Part shown: positions 11,421 through 23,674 of the stretch, piece by piece | Layout of the letters: each line of letters begins with the position of its first letter | Position numbering within the stretch: position 1 is the first letter of the stretch | From: Petaurus breviceps papuanus | Taxonomy: Eukaryota > Chordata > Mammalia > Diprotodontia > Petauridae | Direction: 5' to 3' | NCBI GenBank assembly: GCA_028583685.1 | Contig: JAMXIF010001118.1 | Coordinates: forward strand, 2,264,080-2,328,079 | DNA: 64,000 nucleotides | The notes under the pieces: model-generated | Database searches by the model: none | Told to the model about the DNA's origin: nothing | The model's input: the letters and a program-made list of their open reading frames with translations, nothing else | Position numbers and translations under genes: made by a program

Positions 11421-13330
11421 GCAAATTCCCAAACTACAAAGTCTATTAATTATTAATGGTAGAAACAAAGACTTATTTTTCCCAAGTCTGCCAGAGAATG
11501 CCATATTGTTGTTACAATAAAGTTACTGAAAAGATGGAAATATCTTTGTGAAACTCTATTTACCTTATAAAAATAATCTTGAAATCAGTAGTGAGACAGA
11601 ATTAATTAGAAGTGAAATCCATGGGATAATGGTTGATTCATGATATTTCAAAAATTAGACAGGATTAAAGATGCAAACATTATTAGTCATTTCCTTTTAA
11701 AAAAGAAATGTTTATATGAAATTGTAGGTACTTATGTGTGTGTGTGTATGCATATAGATTTTGGTAGAAAAAAATATACTTTGAATTACATTTGCATGAT
11801 AGGCAAAATTAATGAGGTTCTTGAAAGGCACTTATAATTTTTGTGTCAAAATCAAGCCTTTTTAGGACCATTCCCCTAACTGACTGAGTTAATTGTCCAA
11901 AGGAAACCATGTAAGTTTTTTTTCTTTAAATTAAGTTGAATATTTTTATATGTAACATATTGTACATAAATATTTTTACAAAAAGGTATTATTCATAAGA
12001 ATTATCACCAATCATCATAACCACTAATAAAAAATGTCTACTATTTACAAAATTACAGTTAAAATCATCTTACTGAATTCTATTTTTGAATGTCTATATT
12101 ATCACAAAGGACAACTTGATCAAGAAGTAAGTTCACTTATTTTTCTTAGAACTCATAATCATACATTCTTAATGTTCATCTTTGCCCTTTTCTCACTAAA
12201 ATGTAGCCTTACCAAAGAAAATATCATATTTTAAATGGCAAAACAAAAAAACGGTATAGACAATATACCTTTTAATATTAAACAGCTACTAGGTCTATCT
12301 TAAAATAGGGAAAATATCTTTACCTTAGAAAATTGTGCATTTATCCATTTTGTGAATGTTTTCTTTTGAACATCTTCCCTTTCATCTGCAAGTTAAAAAA
12401 TAGTGTTCAGTTATATTATTTCCAAGATTTTTATGCATTTTATTATTGAAAATTCTTTCACCTACCAAGATTCTTCTTCATTACATTTTTATCATTACTA
12501 TGAACATAATTTAGAAATGAAATTAAATGTTCATTTTGTGGATATTGATGTTATTAAACATCCTAAATAAAACAAGCTCAGTAAAACTAGACTATAGGAC
12601 CTCTACTCAGTATAATGACCAAGCACAATTCCATATGACCAATGGTGAAACATGCTACACACATTAGAGAGGTAAAAGTATCAGCTTTCAGAATGAGATT
12701 TTATTTTTGGACATGTCTAATGCATTAATTTCTTGTGTTTGACTTACATGTTTGTAACAGATTATTTATTTTATTCTCATTTGGGGGTTTAGGGGAAAAG
12801 GAGAGAAAGTGAATTTTTGCTGATTAAAAAGAAACATATAGAGATTTACTTAGTATATGTGCATATATATACATGTATATTAAAAAAAACAAGAAAAGAT
12901 GAAATAAAATGCTTAGAATAATAACTTCAGAACAGAGGGCAATAGCCATATTGAAAAATGTATTTTTCTTAAAATCATATCAAAATATCCAATCAAAAGG
13001 ATGTATTCTTCCTAAAGAACTTTTAAAAGATGGGGTACAATCCACTATTACTTAGGAGAATTAACATTATTTAATCAAGTGGTTAAAATAGATAATCTCA
13101 AAGATTTAATCTCTAAAATTCTGTGATTATGAAGAAGAACATGAACATACTTGATTCTGCTACATTTTAAATATTCAGTACACTAAATCCCTTTGTTTTG
13201 ATAACAAGAGTAAAATATGACTCACTGAAAAGAAGATAAAGATATTATAATGGGTTTTACAAACCTCCCTGAGTCAATCTAATTCCTTTAGGGTCCCCCA
13301 AATCCATACTTTTTTTTCCTTAAAAAAAAA
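11421..13330. other. Unassigned AT-rich sequence
   Basis: About 1.9 kb without a gene or a repeat that I can name. It includes a small TG patch at 11733-11748 and a TA-rich patch at 12855-12880. Its right end may belong to the L1 that is clear from 13.6 kb on. Confidence 0.4.
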
Positions 13331-13420
13331 AAGAAACAATTTATCCCAACTATTCAGCACTTAAATCAGACAATGACTGAAAGGTAGGCATAAGTAAACT
13401 ACATTTTAAAAAAATCAATG

Positions 13421-13596
13421 GGGAGCCAGCTAGGGGGCGCAGTGAGTAAAGCACTGGCCTTGGAGTCAGGAGGACCCAAATTTGGTTCTGGCCTCAGACA
13501 CTTAACACCTACACACACAAAAAAAATCTAGTCATGTAACCTTGGGCAAGTTACTTAACCCTAATTGCCCTCCAAAAGGCAAAAAAAAAAAAAAAA
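13421..13596 (+). mobile_element. Marsupial SINE (family A) with poly(A)
   Basis: Sense SINE with head GGGGAGCCAGCTAGGGGGCGC (the first G's may belong to the duplication), an internal 'ACACACACAAAAAAAA' insertion, the motif ACCTTGGGCAAGTTACTTAA, and a 17-base poly(A). The target duplication TCAATG, possibly with preceding A's, lies at 13415-13420 and 13598-13603. Confidence 0.9.
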
Positions 13597-13716
13597 ATCA
13601 ATGATAATTTTCTAAGATGCAACTTACTGTACTTAGGCCATGACAATATAAAGGAAAATTATAATACTACAAAAATAATTTACATGTTTAGTGCTGTGGT
13701 AAAGAAATTCACAGGG

Positions 13717-14995
13717 TGGGAGCCATTCGTAGCTTAGGCTGGGCATGAGCAGGGGAGTGAGGCGCTCAGCTGTGATTGTCGTGAACTAGAAGGTCACAGA
13801 GGTCTATGGGTAAGAGGGAGCCATGAAGCTGGTGAGGTGGAGATTCTTGACGCCAGACAAGAGAGAAGCTATGTTTCCTGGATAAGGCAGAACACAATGC
13901 CACCATTGCTGAGATAAATAACCTCTTCACAAAATAACATCCCCAGTGGTATGATGCCCAGCAGTCCCTGTGACTGAATCCTAAGGCCAAGTCCTTGAAG
14001 GATGAAGACATTCTGCAGAAGCTGCCTGTGGGAACCACAGCCACACTTTACTTCTGGGATCTGGGAGTCCAAATCAGCTAGGTGACGGTATTCCTGACAG
14101 AGTATGCTGGCCCTCTCCTCATTTTCCTACTATTCTACTTCAGGGTACCCTTTATCTACAGTTACGAGTATGACTTCACATCCAGCCAGCACAATGTGGT
14201 TGATCTTGCCTGTACTGGTCACTCTACATCAAGCGCTCGCTGGAGATGCTATTTGTTCAACCGTTTCTCTCATGGGACAATGCTCTGAATGATATCTTTA
14301 AGAACTGTACCTACAATTGGGGCTTTGCTCCCTGGATGACCTACCATATCAACCACCCTCTCTACACTCCCCCAATATATGGTGGTCAGCAGATGAAACT
14401 TGCACTTGGCATTTTTGTGCTCTGCCAGCTCACATGGCTCTGAGGAATCTGCCCCAGCAGGTTCCAAGACCTGGAAGATACCCTACCTGACCAAGAACCC
14501 CTATGTGTGGCTCTTTCTGCTGGTGTCATGTCCCAATTACACATGTGAGGTAGGGTCCTGGATTGGGTTTTTCATCATGACTTAATGCCTCTAAATGACT
14601 CTCTTCTCCCTCATGCATTTCATCCAATTGACCATCTGGGCCAATGGAAAGCATCACAGCTACCTGAAGGAGTTCCAAAATTACTCCCACTACACTCTCC
14701 CATTATCCCCTTCCTCCCCTAAACTGCCTTCTTGGAGTGATCTCTCCCCTTTGAGATTATCATTGGGCAGCTTCTCAGCCCCTGATTTTGTGCCCCAGGA
14801 TGGGGTTCAGGACTCCCACGCCACCCTCCCCTTCTTCCCCCAACACTGACCCAGGATCAGTTCAACTGTTGCCTGGGCCGAGGGTCTGGCCCTCCTCTCT
14901 TTTCCTGACTCATAATATATCACTGCAGGAGGGCTACTGGTCTTAGAAGGTCTTGTTTTCTGACTACAGGAATAAAGCACATACTAATTCTGAAA
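13717..14995 (+). pseudogene. TECR: Processed pseudogene of TECR (trans-2,3-enoyl-CoA reductase)
   Basis: Intronless copy of TECR, the ER membrane enzyme that does the last reduction in very-long-chain fatty acid elongation. The start codon equivalent is at 13823. The ubiquitin-like N-terminus follows, with several frame changes. At 14079-14160 one frame reads VTVFLTEYAGPLLIFLLFYF, then RVPFIYSYEYDFTSS, matching the first membrane segments. At 14296-14400 another frame gives FKNCTYNWGFAPWMTYHINH and PLYTPPIYGGQQ. At 14460-14585 a third gives [16 protein letters not shown], then [20 protein letters not shown]. The end matches IIPFL at about 14705-14722. An AATAAA lies at 14971 and a short A run at 14993. 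Several frame changes and stops rule out function. A decayed 12-bp target duplication (13705-13716 and 14996-15007, 10 of 12 bases alike) marks LINE-driven insertion into the surrounding L1. Confidence 0.93.
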
Positions 14996-15600
14996 AAAAT
15001 CACAAGGAACATTTTTTGAGCTAGACAAAATAATAATGAAATCATTTTGGAAGAAAAATGTTTATATCCTCAAAGAAAATAATGAAAAAAAAAGAGTGAA
15101 GGGAAAAGAGTACCTTCCAGCTCTAAATTATGATATGATATAGTCATCATCAAAACTACTTTATATGGGTTAAAAATGTAAAAGTAAATTAGTGGAACAC
15201 AGATAAGATTAAGAATCATAAGACTGATTATCCCAGAGTTAGATATGCACAAGAACATAAACTAGTTGAGTAAGAACTAAACTTTGGCAGGTTAGAAAAC
15301 TCCACAGCAGTTCATCAGAAAAGGAATTTAGTTAAATACCATATGCCATACATCATATATTACAATACATTTGAAATAGAAATGCTAATTGAATACTAAA
15401 TGTCCCCCACATAAAAATCCCATATAAACTATGTAAGGTTATCAAGTACATGTCACAACTTTTTCTAGGGGGAAAATTCTTAACCAAAACAGTGAATGTA
15501 TTTCTTATAGAAATATAAAATTCTGTAATTGTGATTACATGAAAATGAAAAATAAAAACCCTTTACCCTAACAAAACAATGCAATCAGTCAAAGAATAAA

Positions 15601-16375
15601 TCACCCAGAAATTAAGTGCATGCTATGTGCCAGGCCCTCTGCTGTATAACTTGAAACAAAAAGAAAGACAAAAACAGTCCCTGACCTAAAGGATATTTCA
15701 TTATAATGGGTGAGAAAACTTATTATTGTTATTTAAGTTTTGTTAAGCCCTTCACAAAATTTTCACATTTCATCCTCAAAATATTTCTGGGAAATAGCTG
15801 TTATTATTATCCTCATTTGACAGATGAGGAAAATGAGACACAGGGGAGGTATGTGACTTGGCCAGGACCACACAGCTAGGAAGTAACAGAGGAGTATTTA
15901 AATGCAGTTCTTACTGCCTTTAGGTCCAGTATTCTGTCTATTGCGCCACATACAAGACAGAAAGGGAGTAGCAGGAAAATAATATTATAAGGGAAGACAA
16001 TAGGTAACCAGGAAAGTCTTCCGTACTGTATAGCTTTTGAAGGAAACCAGGGATTTAAGAAATGGAGGTGATGAGGAAAAATATTTTAGACAAGAGGAAA
16101 AGCCAGTGAAGAGGTTCTGAGACAGATACAGTGCTTAGTGAAAGCAAGAGTAGATTAGCATGCTTTGATCCAAGAGTGTATGGAAGAGAACAGAGTAGAA
16201 ATAGTCTAGAAATATAGAGTAAGGCCAGGTTATATAGAGCTTTAAATGACAAATCATTTTATATTTGATCTTGTTGATAATTTGATGTTTAATGAGTAGA
16301 CGTCACAGTTAGACATACATTTTAGGAAAATCACTATGGCAGCTAGGTGAAAGATAAATTGAAGTAGGAATAGAT
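15601..16375 (-). mobile_element. L2-type LINE 3' region, antisense, nested in L1
   Basis: The plus strand shows the reverse complement of the L2 3' end. 15610-15715 has 'TGCCAGGCCCTCTGCTG', 'ACAGTCCCTGACC' and 'ATAATGGGTGAGA'. After a MIR insertion, 15956-16375 has 'GGCCAGGTTATATAGAGC', 'TTTATATTTGATCTTG', 'TTTAGGAAAATCACTATGGC'. L1 sequence flanks it on both sides, so this L2 landed in, or was joined into, the L1. Confidence 0.7.
15720..15955 (-). mobile_element. MIR-type SINE nested in the L2
   Basis: Plus strand: 'CATTTGACAGATGAGGAAAA', 'TGTGACTTGGCCAGGACCAC', 'ACAGCTAGGAAGTAACAGAG' and a head ending near 'TTGCGCCACAT'. This is a reverse-oriented MIR. L2 sequence resumes after it. Confidence 0.8.
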
Positions 16376-17049
16376 ATAAATATGTAAGGCCAAAAGCCAT
16401 TATCTGAATGGATTAAAAGTCAAAGGGTATGAACAAATAGTTGTCAAAACTATCATAAACAACATAAATGGTTGCTTCAAATCACTTATATTAAAAATAT
16501 GCAAACTGAAAAAATTGATGTTTCAGCTAATGTCTAGAAAATTAGCAAAGACGAAAGATCTGACTTGTTATTGGAGGGACTATGGAAAGACAGGTACTAA
16601 TGCTTTTGTAAATTCATTTTATACAATTTTTGGAAAGAAATTCAGAATTTTGCTGACAAAATGACAAAAAATATATATGCTCTATGACCTAGAGATTCCA
16701 CCAATAGGCACATATCCTAAAGCTGTCAAAATATTCATATTAATATTTTTATGGTTGCAAAGAATGAGAGTGTTGTGGCTCATAGATTGTACAATCATTA
16801 AATATGTTCTTTCAAATATTCTCTGCACATGTAAGAGATATTTCTTTACCCTAAAGAATAATGAAAAAGAAGAATCCAGATAAGTGTTGATAGATTTATA
16901 GGGACTCATGCTGAATGAAATAAAAAACTAGGAAAAATGCACACACCAATTACTATGTTTTAAAAAAAAAGAATAAACAAAAATTTAACACTATCAACAC
17001 CATCATTATAATGACTAAGCTAGGGGATTATTCATGTAGGAAAAATGCA

Positions 17050-17118
17050 CAGACATTTATATATATATATATTCACATATATGTGTGTACATGTATACAT
17101 ATATATAGAGAGAGAATA
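17050..17118. repeat. TA/TG-rich microsatellite
   Basis: TATATA, ATATGTGTG and TATATAGAGAGAGA tracts in succession. Confidence 0.85.
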
Positions 17119-17180
17119 CCCTGATATCTATTTTTAACTGAACTGCATTTTCTCCTCTTTTTGATCTTTCTTATAATTAA

Positions 17181-18015
17181 TGGATTACTAGAGAAAAGGG
17201 AAAGATGAATGTATTCAGAAAAGAAGGGAATTTAAAAAAAGATATCTAATAAAGATTTTTTAATTCCTAATGCAAAGCAAAATTATACCCATATTTGTAA
17301 TTCCCATAAAGTAAGAATCAATCTATACTGGAATTTTAGATAAAATCTATTTTGATTTGTGTCTATGGCATTCATAATTTACCACTTATAAATAAAGATG
17401 AACATGAAGTACCTTCTGTCACTTTTCCTTATTTTTTTTAATAAAGGACTATTACTGATTTATTTTTGTTTTTTAATATTACCTAATTTCCTTCTTTATC
17501 TCTCTCATTTACCCATCCCAGAGAGGTCATTTTATTTTGAATTGATCTCCATCAAAAGAAGACAATGTTACAGCTATGAAAAAAAAAATGTGAGAACTGA
17601 AGCGAAGCTTTTCAAATATCAAAGTGTCTATAATCCCTTGGGGACACTATAGAAAATAAGAAAACAGTGATGGAATGGGAACAATTCATAAAAGATAGAC
17701 CTTTCATAGGGCACTTTAAGTTCCTGAAAACTGTTGGGAGAATTGTGCTATTAAATATGATAGAATTGCCCATATCTTTATCTTTCAAGTCTATCATAGC
17801 TCCTTAAAATACGTAAAATGCTATAGCTGACTTATCTTTCCCTTTCTGATCCCAACCCAAAGCAGTTTCTTTCTAATTTATGCTCATTGCTTGACCCTGT
17901 GAATCCTCCAAAATTTGGGGGAATCTATCCCTGCTTATTTTGTGTAGAAAATTCTTACTTCTATATATAACATTTAATAACCAAATTGATATCATCTCAG
18001 TAAAATGAAGATATG
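17181..18015. other. Unassigned AT-rich sequence
   Basis: No repeat or coding signal that I can support. The 84-residue frame at 17398-17652 is hydrophobic only because the DNA is T-rich. Confidence 0.5.
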
Positions 18016-18140
18016 CTGCACTCTTACAAGTATATATACCTAATAATCTATAAGCTTCTTGAGAGTAAGGATCCTGATTTATCTAAATTGTACCTAGAAT
18101 AGTTCTGTATAGAAGGTAGGTGCATAATAAAATGTTATTA
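18016..18140 (+). mobile_element. L2 3' end fragment
   Basis: Degraded L2 terminus: 'TATAAGCTTCTTGAGAGTAAGGA', then 'GTACCTAGAATAGTTCTGTA' and 'GTAGGTGCATAATAAAATG'. This matches the order 'gaggGCAGGGA ... CCTAGcACAGTGCCTGgcA ... GTAGGTGCTcAATAAATG'. Confidence 0.65.
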
Positions 18141-19690
18141 TGATATATTGCAAATCAGTTGATAGTGAAATCATATTTTTGCTAAAAAGGTTGGAAGCTG
18201 CAAATATGCCAGAAATTTTTTTTAAAGTTAAAGATATATGGTTTCACATGAAATAAGGATGAATATTGAAGAATGGTATATGATGTCATCAAGGGACATC
18301 TGATGAAATTGAAAGAACTCAAACCATATTGATAGAATTTCAAATAACATCTAAAGGGTACCTTCTAAGGAGGTAGACTTTTAAAAAAAAACTGATATTA
18401 CTGATAGATGTTCAGAGACAGAGGTTGCCTTCTGAGGGCTTGGTCACAGGCTTAGAAGAATGTACCTTTTCTGGAGGAGATTACTGGTTTATTAAAATGA
18501 GTTATATGTGTCACCTCTCCCCACATACATTCCACACACATTTTTTTCTCTTGTTTTTCATTCACTGAGACTTTCAGAATGGCCTATAGCAATCTAAAGA
18601 TAGAGAGAATTTCTCCCTCCCACTCTAGAAATGTAAAATGATAGGAAAAGTCTATGTTTGCCCAAGTATCTTGATAAGGGAGTTCATGAGCCTTTATTTC
18701 CTGACTGCCTTTTAATTCCATATTTGTTTCCTTTTTTGAGTAAATATTAGGGATTAACAACTCCCAAAATGGATGTTTACCACTTTATTATTTACTTCAT
18801 AGGTACTACTGAGTATATATTCCTAAGAGATTTCATATTCCTCATCTGTGTGTTCAGGCACTGTTCTCCCAGAGAGAATGTCATTTGGGAAAAAAAATAT
18901 GCTCTCTTATAACTGGAAGAATAAAACATTATCATGAGACCAAGATATCTGGACCTTTACAACTCTCCATATTGATATGAATTGCTCAAAGAGTTCTTCT
19001 AGTAGTGAATGACAAGTGTTTTTATTTTTCATTTTTATTCTTAAGAGTGTTGAGTTTCTATGTTTGTTTTGGGGGAGGGGTTCATATGCCTCTAGCAATC
19101 TACTTTTAGAGCTTCTTCAGCATATATGTGTCACCAGAGGAAGACAACACAGATCTAGTCAGGAATTTTAAAAAGCCCAAATTTCAAGATAACATTGAAA
19201 TTAGGCATGAGAGGTTGTGATTCGATCCAAAACCAAAAATTCCACTTTTGTTGGGGCAGTTGAAATCAGCTTGACTTATAGATGGTAATCTCACCAGGTA
19301 TATCTTGTTTAGTTTAATTCCCTACTATGTATAGTTATTAATATGATTCCAAGAGGCATCTTTTTTAAGTGAAGAGGTCTTTCTTTTTCAAACTCTGGAG
19401 CCTCAACTACATAAAAGCAAAGGGTCCTCTAATCATTTAACTTGGAATGTCCTAGACTATTTTTCTTCAATTGATATCAACCCTGACTAAACCTTACTAT
19501 GATAGATGAAGACTCATAATCTTCTGTCTTTTATCAGCTCATCACTTTAATTCTACTACTTTTTATCATGATTCCGACAATCTCAGAAGCTTCTGGCTTG
19601 TGCCATTTCTCAATTACTTTTTATCACAAAAGTATCTTATATTCAATTTTTTTTCTTTTCCTCTCCCTATTTTCTCCTAATTTATTCTCT
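18141..19690. other. Unassigned sequence
   Basis: About 1.5 kb of AT-rich DNA with no named repeat, RNA gene or convincing reading frame. Confidence 0.5.
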
Positions 19691-19800
19691 ACCATTGCCA
19701 GGAAATGCTGGGTTCCTAGCTGCCTCTAGCACCTACTGGCCCTATGACTTTAGACAAGTCAGTGAACCTCTCAATGTTCAAGGCAGATACTTAAGAAGAT
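19691..19800 (+). mobile_element. MIR/SINE scrap
   Basis: Retains a degenerate 'CCTATGACTTTAGACAAGTCA' and 'CCTCTCAATGTTCAAGG', which resemble 'TGTGACCTTGGGCAAGTCAcTtaACCTCTC...'. Short and weak. Confidence 0.45.
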
Positions 19801-21165
19801 TTTCAAAAACTTCCTAACTTTTACTGGTAGTGGGAGTTCCCTATATCAATAAAATGCCAACTGCTTTTTTTCTTGTATATTCATCTTAATATAATTTCAA
19901 AAATAATTTAGAACAATAGTATATCTTTAAAATTTAATTGTCCTCATTGAATAATAAAAACACATAAGAGCATTTGTATAAGGATCTTTAAGCACAGAGA
20001 TATATAAATTAAAGTTTTGTATATTTACCATATTCCTTTTATTTTCAGAAAAAAGTAATTTTGCAAGCCATTAACCTAATATCTGTATGTGAATGATACA
20101 GATATGTTTGTCTGATTAGTTTCAACAAAATAGGACTTTTTTTTTCTTCTTTCAGTAGAAAAGTTGAAATAAACTTTATATATTAAACTGAAAAAAAAGG
20201 TTCTGTCACATTTGTATAGTTTACAAGCCTCAGTACTATACTACTATTATACTACTTAATCTTATTCTTGTTGTTGAGCATACCTTTGATTGTAATTATA
20301 ATTCAATATCTTATGTGTATATTTTATTTTCCAAAAGTTAACATTCCAAATTATTCCATGGCCTATCAACAATGAATTTTTTTCCAATACTGCTACTAAA
20401 TAATAAATACTAACATATTTCTTCACCATCGCAAATCTAGACATACACATCATCCTTAAAAGCTGATTTTGTTTTGCTTGGTAGGATCAATTGTGAATTA
20501 TTCCAAGAATTTTTTTTCTTCTTCAAAATTTAGAACAAGTTTATTACTATGCATTTATAAATTCCACAGAATTAATTCTTATTCTTCCTACTGCTTTAGT
20601 GACTCCCCTCTAGGAATTATTTGATTTACAAGAGGTAGTACAATTCATACCCAAAGGCTCAAAGGAAACTGGTTAAATCTAAGAGGTTCAAAGGTTTATA
20701 GCATCTTTTTAAAAAAAAATTGGTAGTGTACATGTATTTCATATCTTTCTCTTGGGAAAACATCTTTTAGAAATAACAAGAGAAAAGGGCCATAAAAGTA
20801 AGAGAATGTGAACTAATAGCTTTGTTTCTGGAATACAATATCTCTTAAAAACCTTTGTTTTTCACATAAGATAATAATTTATTAAACTTGGTTTTCTGGG
20901 TACCAGGCTCAGCTAAGGTAATTCAGATTGTATCCTCCTTAGCTGATCTGTGTTCCAAACATTACTCTCTTACCAATAAATTAGGAGAACTGTTGTCTTT
21001 CAATAGAACCCAAATTGATTAAATTGAGTACAAGATAATAATTATATAAAACACTTTGTTTGATGTTTTCAACTTAATACTCATAATAACTCTGAGAGAG
21101 AAAAGCAATGATGTTTGTTGGACCTGAGGTAAGTACATATATTGAAATCACGATTAAAATCTAAT
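19801..21165. other. Unassigned AT-rich sequence
   Basis: Nothing that I can name. 20490-20715 has a texture like an antisense LTR tail but shows no bounded ends or target duplication. Confidence 0.45.
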
Positions 21166-21345
21166 ACTAGACATGTGACAATGGACAAATGGCTTAATCT
21201 CTCTGATTCTCAGTTTCCTCATTTCTGTAATGTAAATAACAGCATATACTACCTGTTTTTCAAGGTTATTATGTGGGGGAGGAAGACTTTGTAAAGCTTA
21301 ACACAATATGTAAAAGTTAATTATTATAAGTATACCCTTTTTTAA
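21166..21345 (+). mobile_element. MIR-type SINE
   Basis: Sense MIR core and tail: 'CTTAATCTCTCTGATTCTCAG', then 'TTTCCTCATTTCTGTAATGT', 'ACCTGTTTTTCAAGGTTATTAT' and 'GTAAAGCTTAACACAATATGT'. Confidence 0.75.
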
Positions 21346-22180
21346 AAAGATATCATAAAATATTAATGCTCAAAGCAACCTTAGAAATGATATATTATAG
21401 GATAGGAACTGGGCCTCTGATTGTATTGATTTAAGGAACTCCCTTTACCAGTAAAAGTTGGTAAATTCTAACATGTAAGAATACCAAATGTTAAGATTAT
21501 TTTAGGATGATGTACACATGCTAACTTAAAAGTTTTACTGACAACTTTGAAATGACATGGATATGTTGTTAAAGTATCCCCAAGGTCGTATGAATAAGAG
21601 TTAATCTGTGCCCCACAAAAGCCCTATAAAAATGAGGCCTCAAATTCCTGCCCCTAAATACTCTTCCATCTTTTAAGGGTACTTGCTATTCAAGTGGTCC
21701 AAACTCCAATACACGCATTTGTAAATGACACATCTGCTCCCTATTGTCTTCCCCAAACTGTCTGCCTTCTTTCACCATCCTATCTCATGCTGTCTCTGTA
21801 TCTCTCCCTTCACCCTTTTCACCACTTGTCTCTGTTCCTTATGTGCAATTTGCCCCTACATAGTCTGTGCCTTATTAAATGTTATTTCAGCTTCACCCCT
21901 CCCCCCACACACACACACACTGCCATTGTGGTTTTTCCCAGACAGCACATAAAGAATCAGTCATGCCAGCCCCATTTCATAATTTCATAAATTAATTATC
22001 AATTCACTCAACAAACCTAGGAAACAATATGTACAAGGACTATTACAATGTAAATAATAAGAACAAAAACACTGAAAATAGACCCCTTTTCCTTCTTTGA
22101 AAATATAAGAGGCTGGGGACTATGGGTGTATATGGCATATATTCTCATACTTGGGTGATATCGTAAACAGTTCTGTTGAA
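21346..22180. other. Unassigned sequence with pyrimidine-rich part
   Basis: 21600-21950 is C/T-rich and contains a TATAAAAAT at 21625 and an ATTAAA at 21873. No bounded repeat ends are visible. A small (AC)n lies at 21905-21920. The 98-residue frame here is composition-driven. Confidence 0.45.
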
Positions 22181-22183
22181 TTG

Positions 22184-22184
22184 T

Positions 22185-22217
<33 letters not shown>

Positions 22218-22241
22218 TTCTCTCTCTCTTTCTCCTCTCTT
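22184..22241. repeat. (CT)n microsatellite
   Basis: About 58 bases of CT dinucleotides with a few TTT interruptions. The matching minus-strand frame full of R and E residues is an artefact of this tract. Confidence 0.97.
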
Positions 22242-22244
22242 TTG

Positions 22245-23275
22245 CATTGCAAGGATGTTTCTTTGGGTTGATAAAGGGAGAATGATATATTTAGAATCAT
22301 TTCTAAAAGTATAGGTAACATTTAAAAAGCTGTGCATTAAAGGGTTTATGTTATATAAGTCATAGATAAAAGTCAGGAACTCGGTAAAATGCACTGAGGT
22401 AACTAATGAAGCCCTCTGAATTATTCAGGCACAGTGAACTCTTTTCCTTTCTTCATCTTCATTCCCCCCACCCACACCCTTAGCTGTGTACTATATTGTT
22501 CCCCAATCTTATTCCACTATCATTGATAGAACTGAAATAGGAATTGCCCTTATAAGTTTAAATAGATCAGGAAAATTAATAGATGTAAATTAAAAGGAGG
22601 AGGGAAGAGAAAAACACAAAACAAAGCTTTAACTGCAACAATCAGTTCAGAAAAGGTTAATATGTCCTCTCCTACCACACAGATAATGTAGTTAAAAATA
22701 AAATAAAATAAAACAGTAGGTCAACCACTGAATTCTTATCCAACATGGCTGTATAAGCTTGTTAAATGTGAAATTTCTATATTGGACATATAAATAAACA
22801 GTGCAAATTTCTGCTGCATAAGCAGGGAAGGCTTAATGTTGGCAAAACTAATTCAGAAGTCTTTGTTCAGGGCAGATGCTAGAAAATTGTTAATGGAAAT
22901 ACAGAAAGAGTACAATGGAGAATAGTTGTGTGAGGAGATATTCTGAGATTTAATAAGGTAAGAGTACTAGTGAAAGATACAAGTAGTAGAACAGAAAAGT
23001 TCAGGCACAGCAATCAGTTGAAGATAGAACTGAGGATGTTAATCCTAATGAAAAGTGGTGACAGTGGCAATCTTCTTAGATGCTTAAAGATTTTGCTTTA
23101 CCAAGTTTCCCACTGGTGAGGGAAGAGTAAGCTTTATATATTTCATTCTTAAGACCTGAAAATATGACATTGAGAATATCAATATATTTGATATATTGAA
23201 TCTTTGATTTCATCAAGTTTATTTCATCAGTCTATAACTTACAATCAGCGAATCATCTAGGATTTTGAGAAATGA
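22245..23275. other. Unassigned sequence
   Basis: No repeat or gene that I can support. A short AAAAT repeat lies near 22694-22714. Confidence 0.5.
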
Positions 23276-23365
23276 TTCTTTCGATACCTCGCAAATGTCA
23301 GAGGCAAGATTTGAAGACAGTTCTTCCTGACTACAAGTCCAGCACTTTATCAGTTACAATTGGAA
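23276..23365 (-). mobile_element. SINE/MIR scrap, antisense
   Basis: Plus strand: 'AGAGGCAAGATTTGAAGACAG', then 'TTCTTCCTGACTACAAGTCCAG' and 'CACTTTATCAGTTAC'. This is the head half of a reverse-oriented tRNA-type SINE. Confidence 0.6.
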
Positions 23366-23404
23366 TTATATTCCTCCTCTCCAGATGCCTTATTCTAACG
23401 TGAG

Positions 23405-23665
23405 GTCTTGATTTCCAGTTTGGAGATTTCCTACATTCACAACTATTTTAGACCATGTCAAAGGATGTTTCACTTTGTTCACAAATCTTTTGCTATCCTT
23501 CTTCCCTCTCCACATTCCACTTCCCAGTTTCCCTTTATGTGTTTTCTTCCCCTGTTGGAATATGACCTGCTTGGAGATAAGAACTTCCATTATTTGCTTT
23601 TATTTGTATCTTCAAGACTTAGAATGCCTAGCACATAATAATGGTACTTAACAAATTCTCTCCTT
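23405..23665 (+). mobile_element. L2 3' end
   Basis: Pyrimidine-rich L2 coding end, then 'AATATGACCTGCTTGGAGAT', 'TTTGTATCTTCAAGACTTAG', 'ATGCCTAGCACATAATAATGG' and 'TACTTAACAAATTC', which are the ordered hallmarks of the L2 terminus. Confidence 0.7.
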
Positions 23666-23674
23666 CTTTATTCC

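Larger units (their letters stand above)
13331..17180 (+). mobile_element. L1 LINE, ORF2 3' half, sense, broken by several insertions
   Basis: Sense-strand L1 ORF2 sequence appears in colinear blocks. 13604-13704 reads like the 'AATATAATAAA..GACAATACTACC..AATTTACTTATTTAGTGC' part of marsupial L1. 15008-15600 continues with 'AAAATCATTTTGGAAGAA', 'AAAGTAAATTAGTGGAACA', 'AAATACCATATGCC' and 'GATTACATGAAAATGAAA'. 16380-17000 continues with 'CAAAGGGTATGAACAAATAG', 'ATGACCTAGAGATTCCACCA', 'CATATCCTAAAGCTGTCA' and 'CTCATGCTGAATGAAATAA'. Between the blocks lie a SINE (13421-13596), the TECR pseudogene (13717-14995) and an L2 with a nested MIR (15601-16375). Many stops; a dead copy. The exact ends are uncertain. 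Confidence 0.75.

Noticed and set aside
20490-20720. Texture like an antisense LTR end
   Set aside because: No boundaries, no matching duplication, and no similarity to the LTRs identified here.
21600-21900. TATAAAAAT box and ATTAAA signal, suggesting another LTR
   Set aside because: No bounded TG...CA ends or target duplication could be found.
22017-22394. A 125-codon minus-strand frame
   Set aside because: Its centre is the translation of a (CT)n tract, and the ends have no family likeness.
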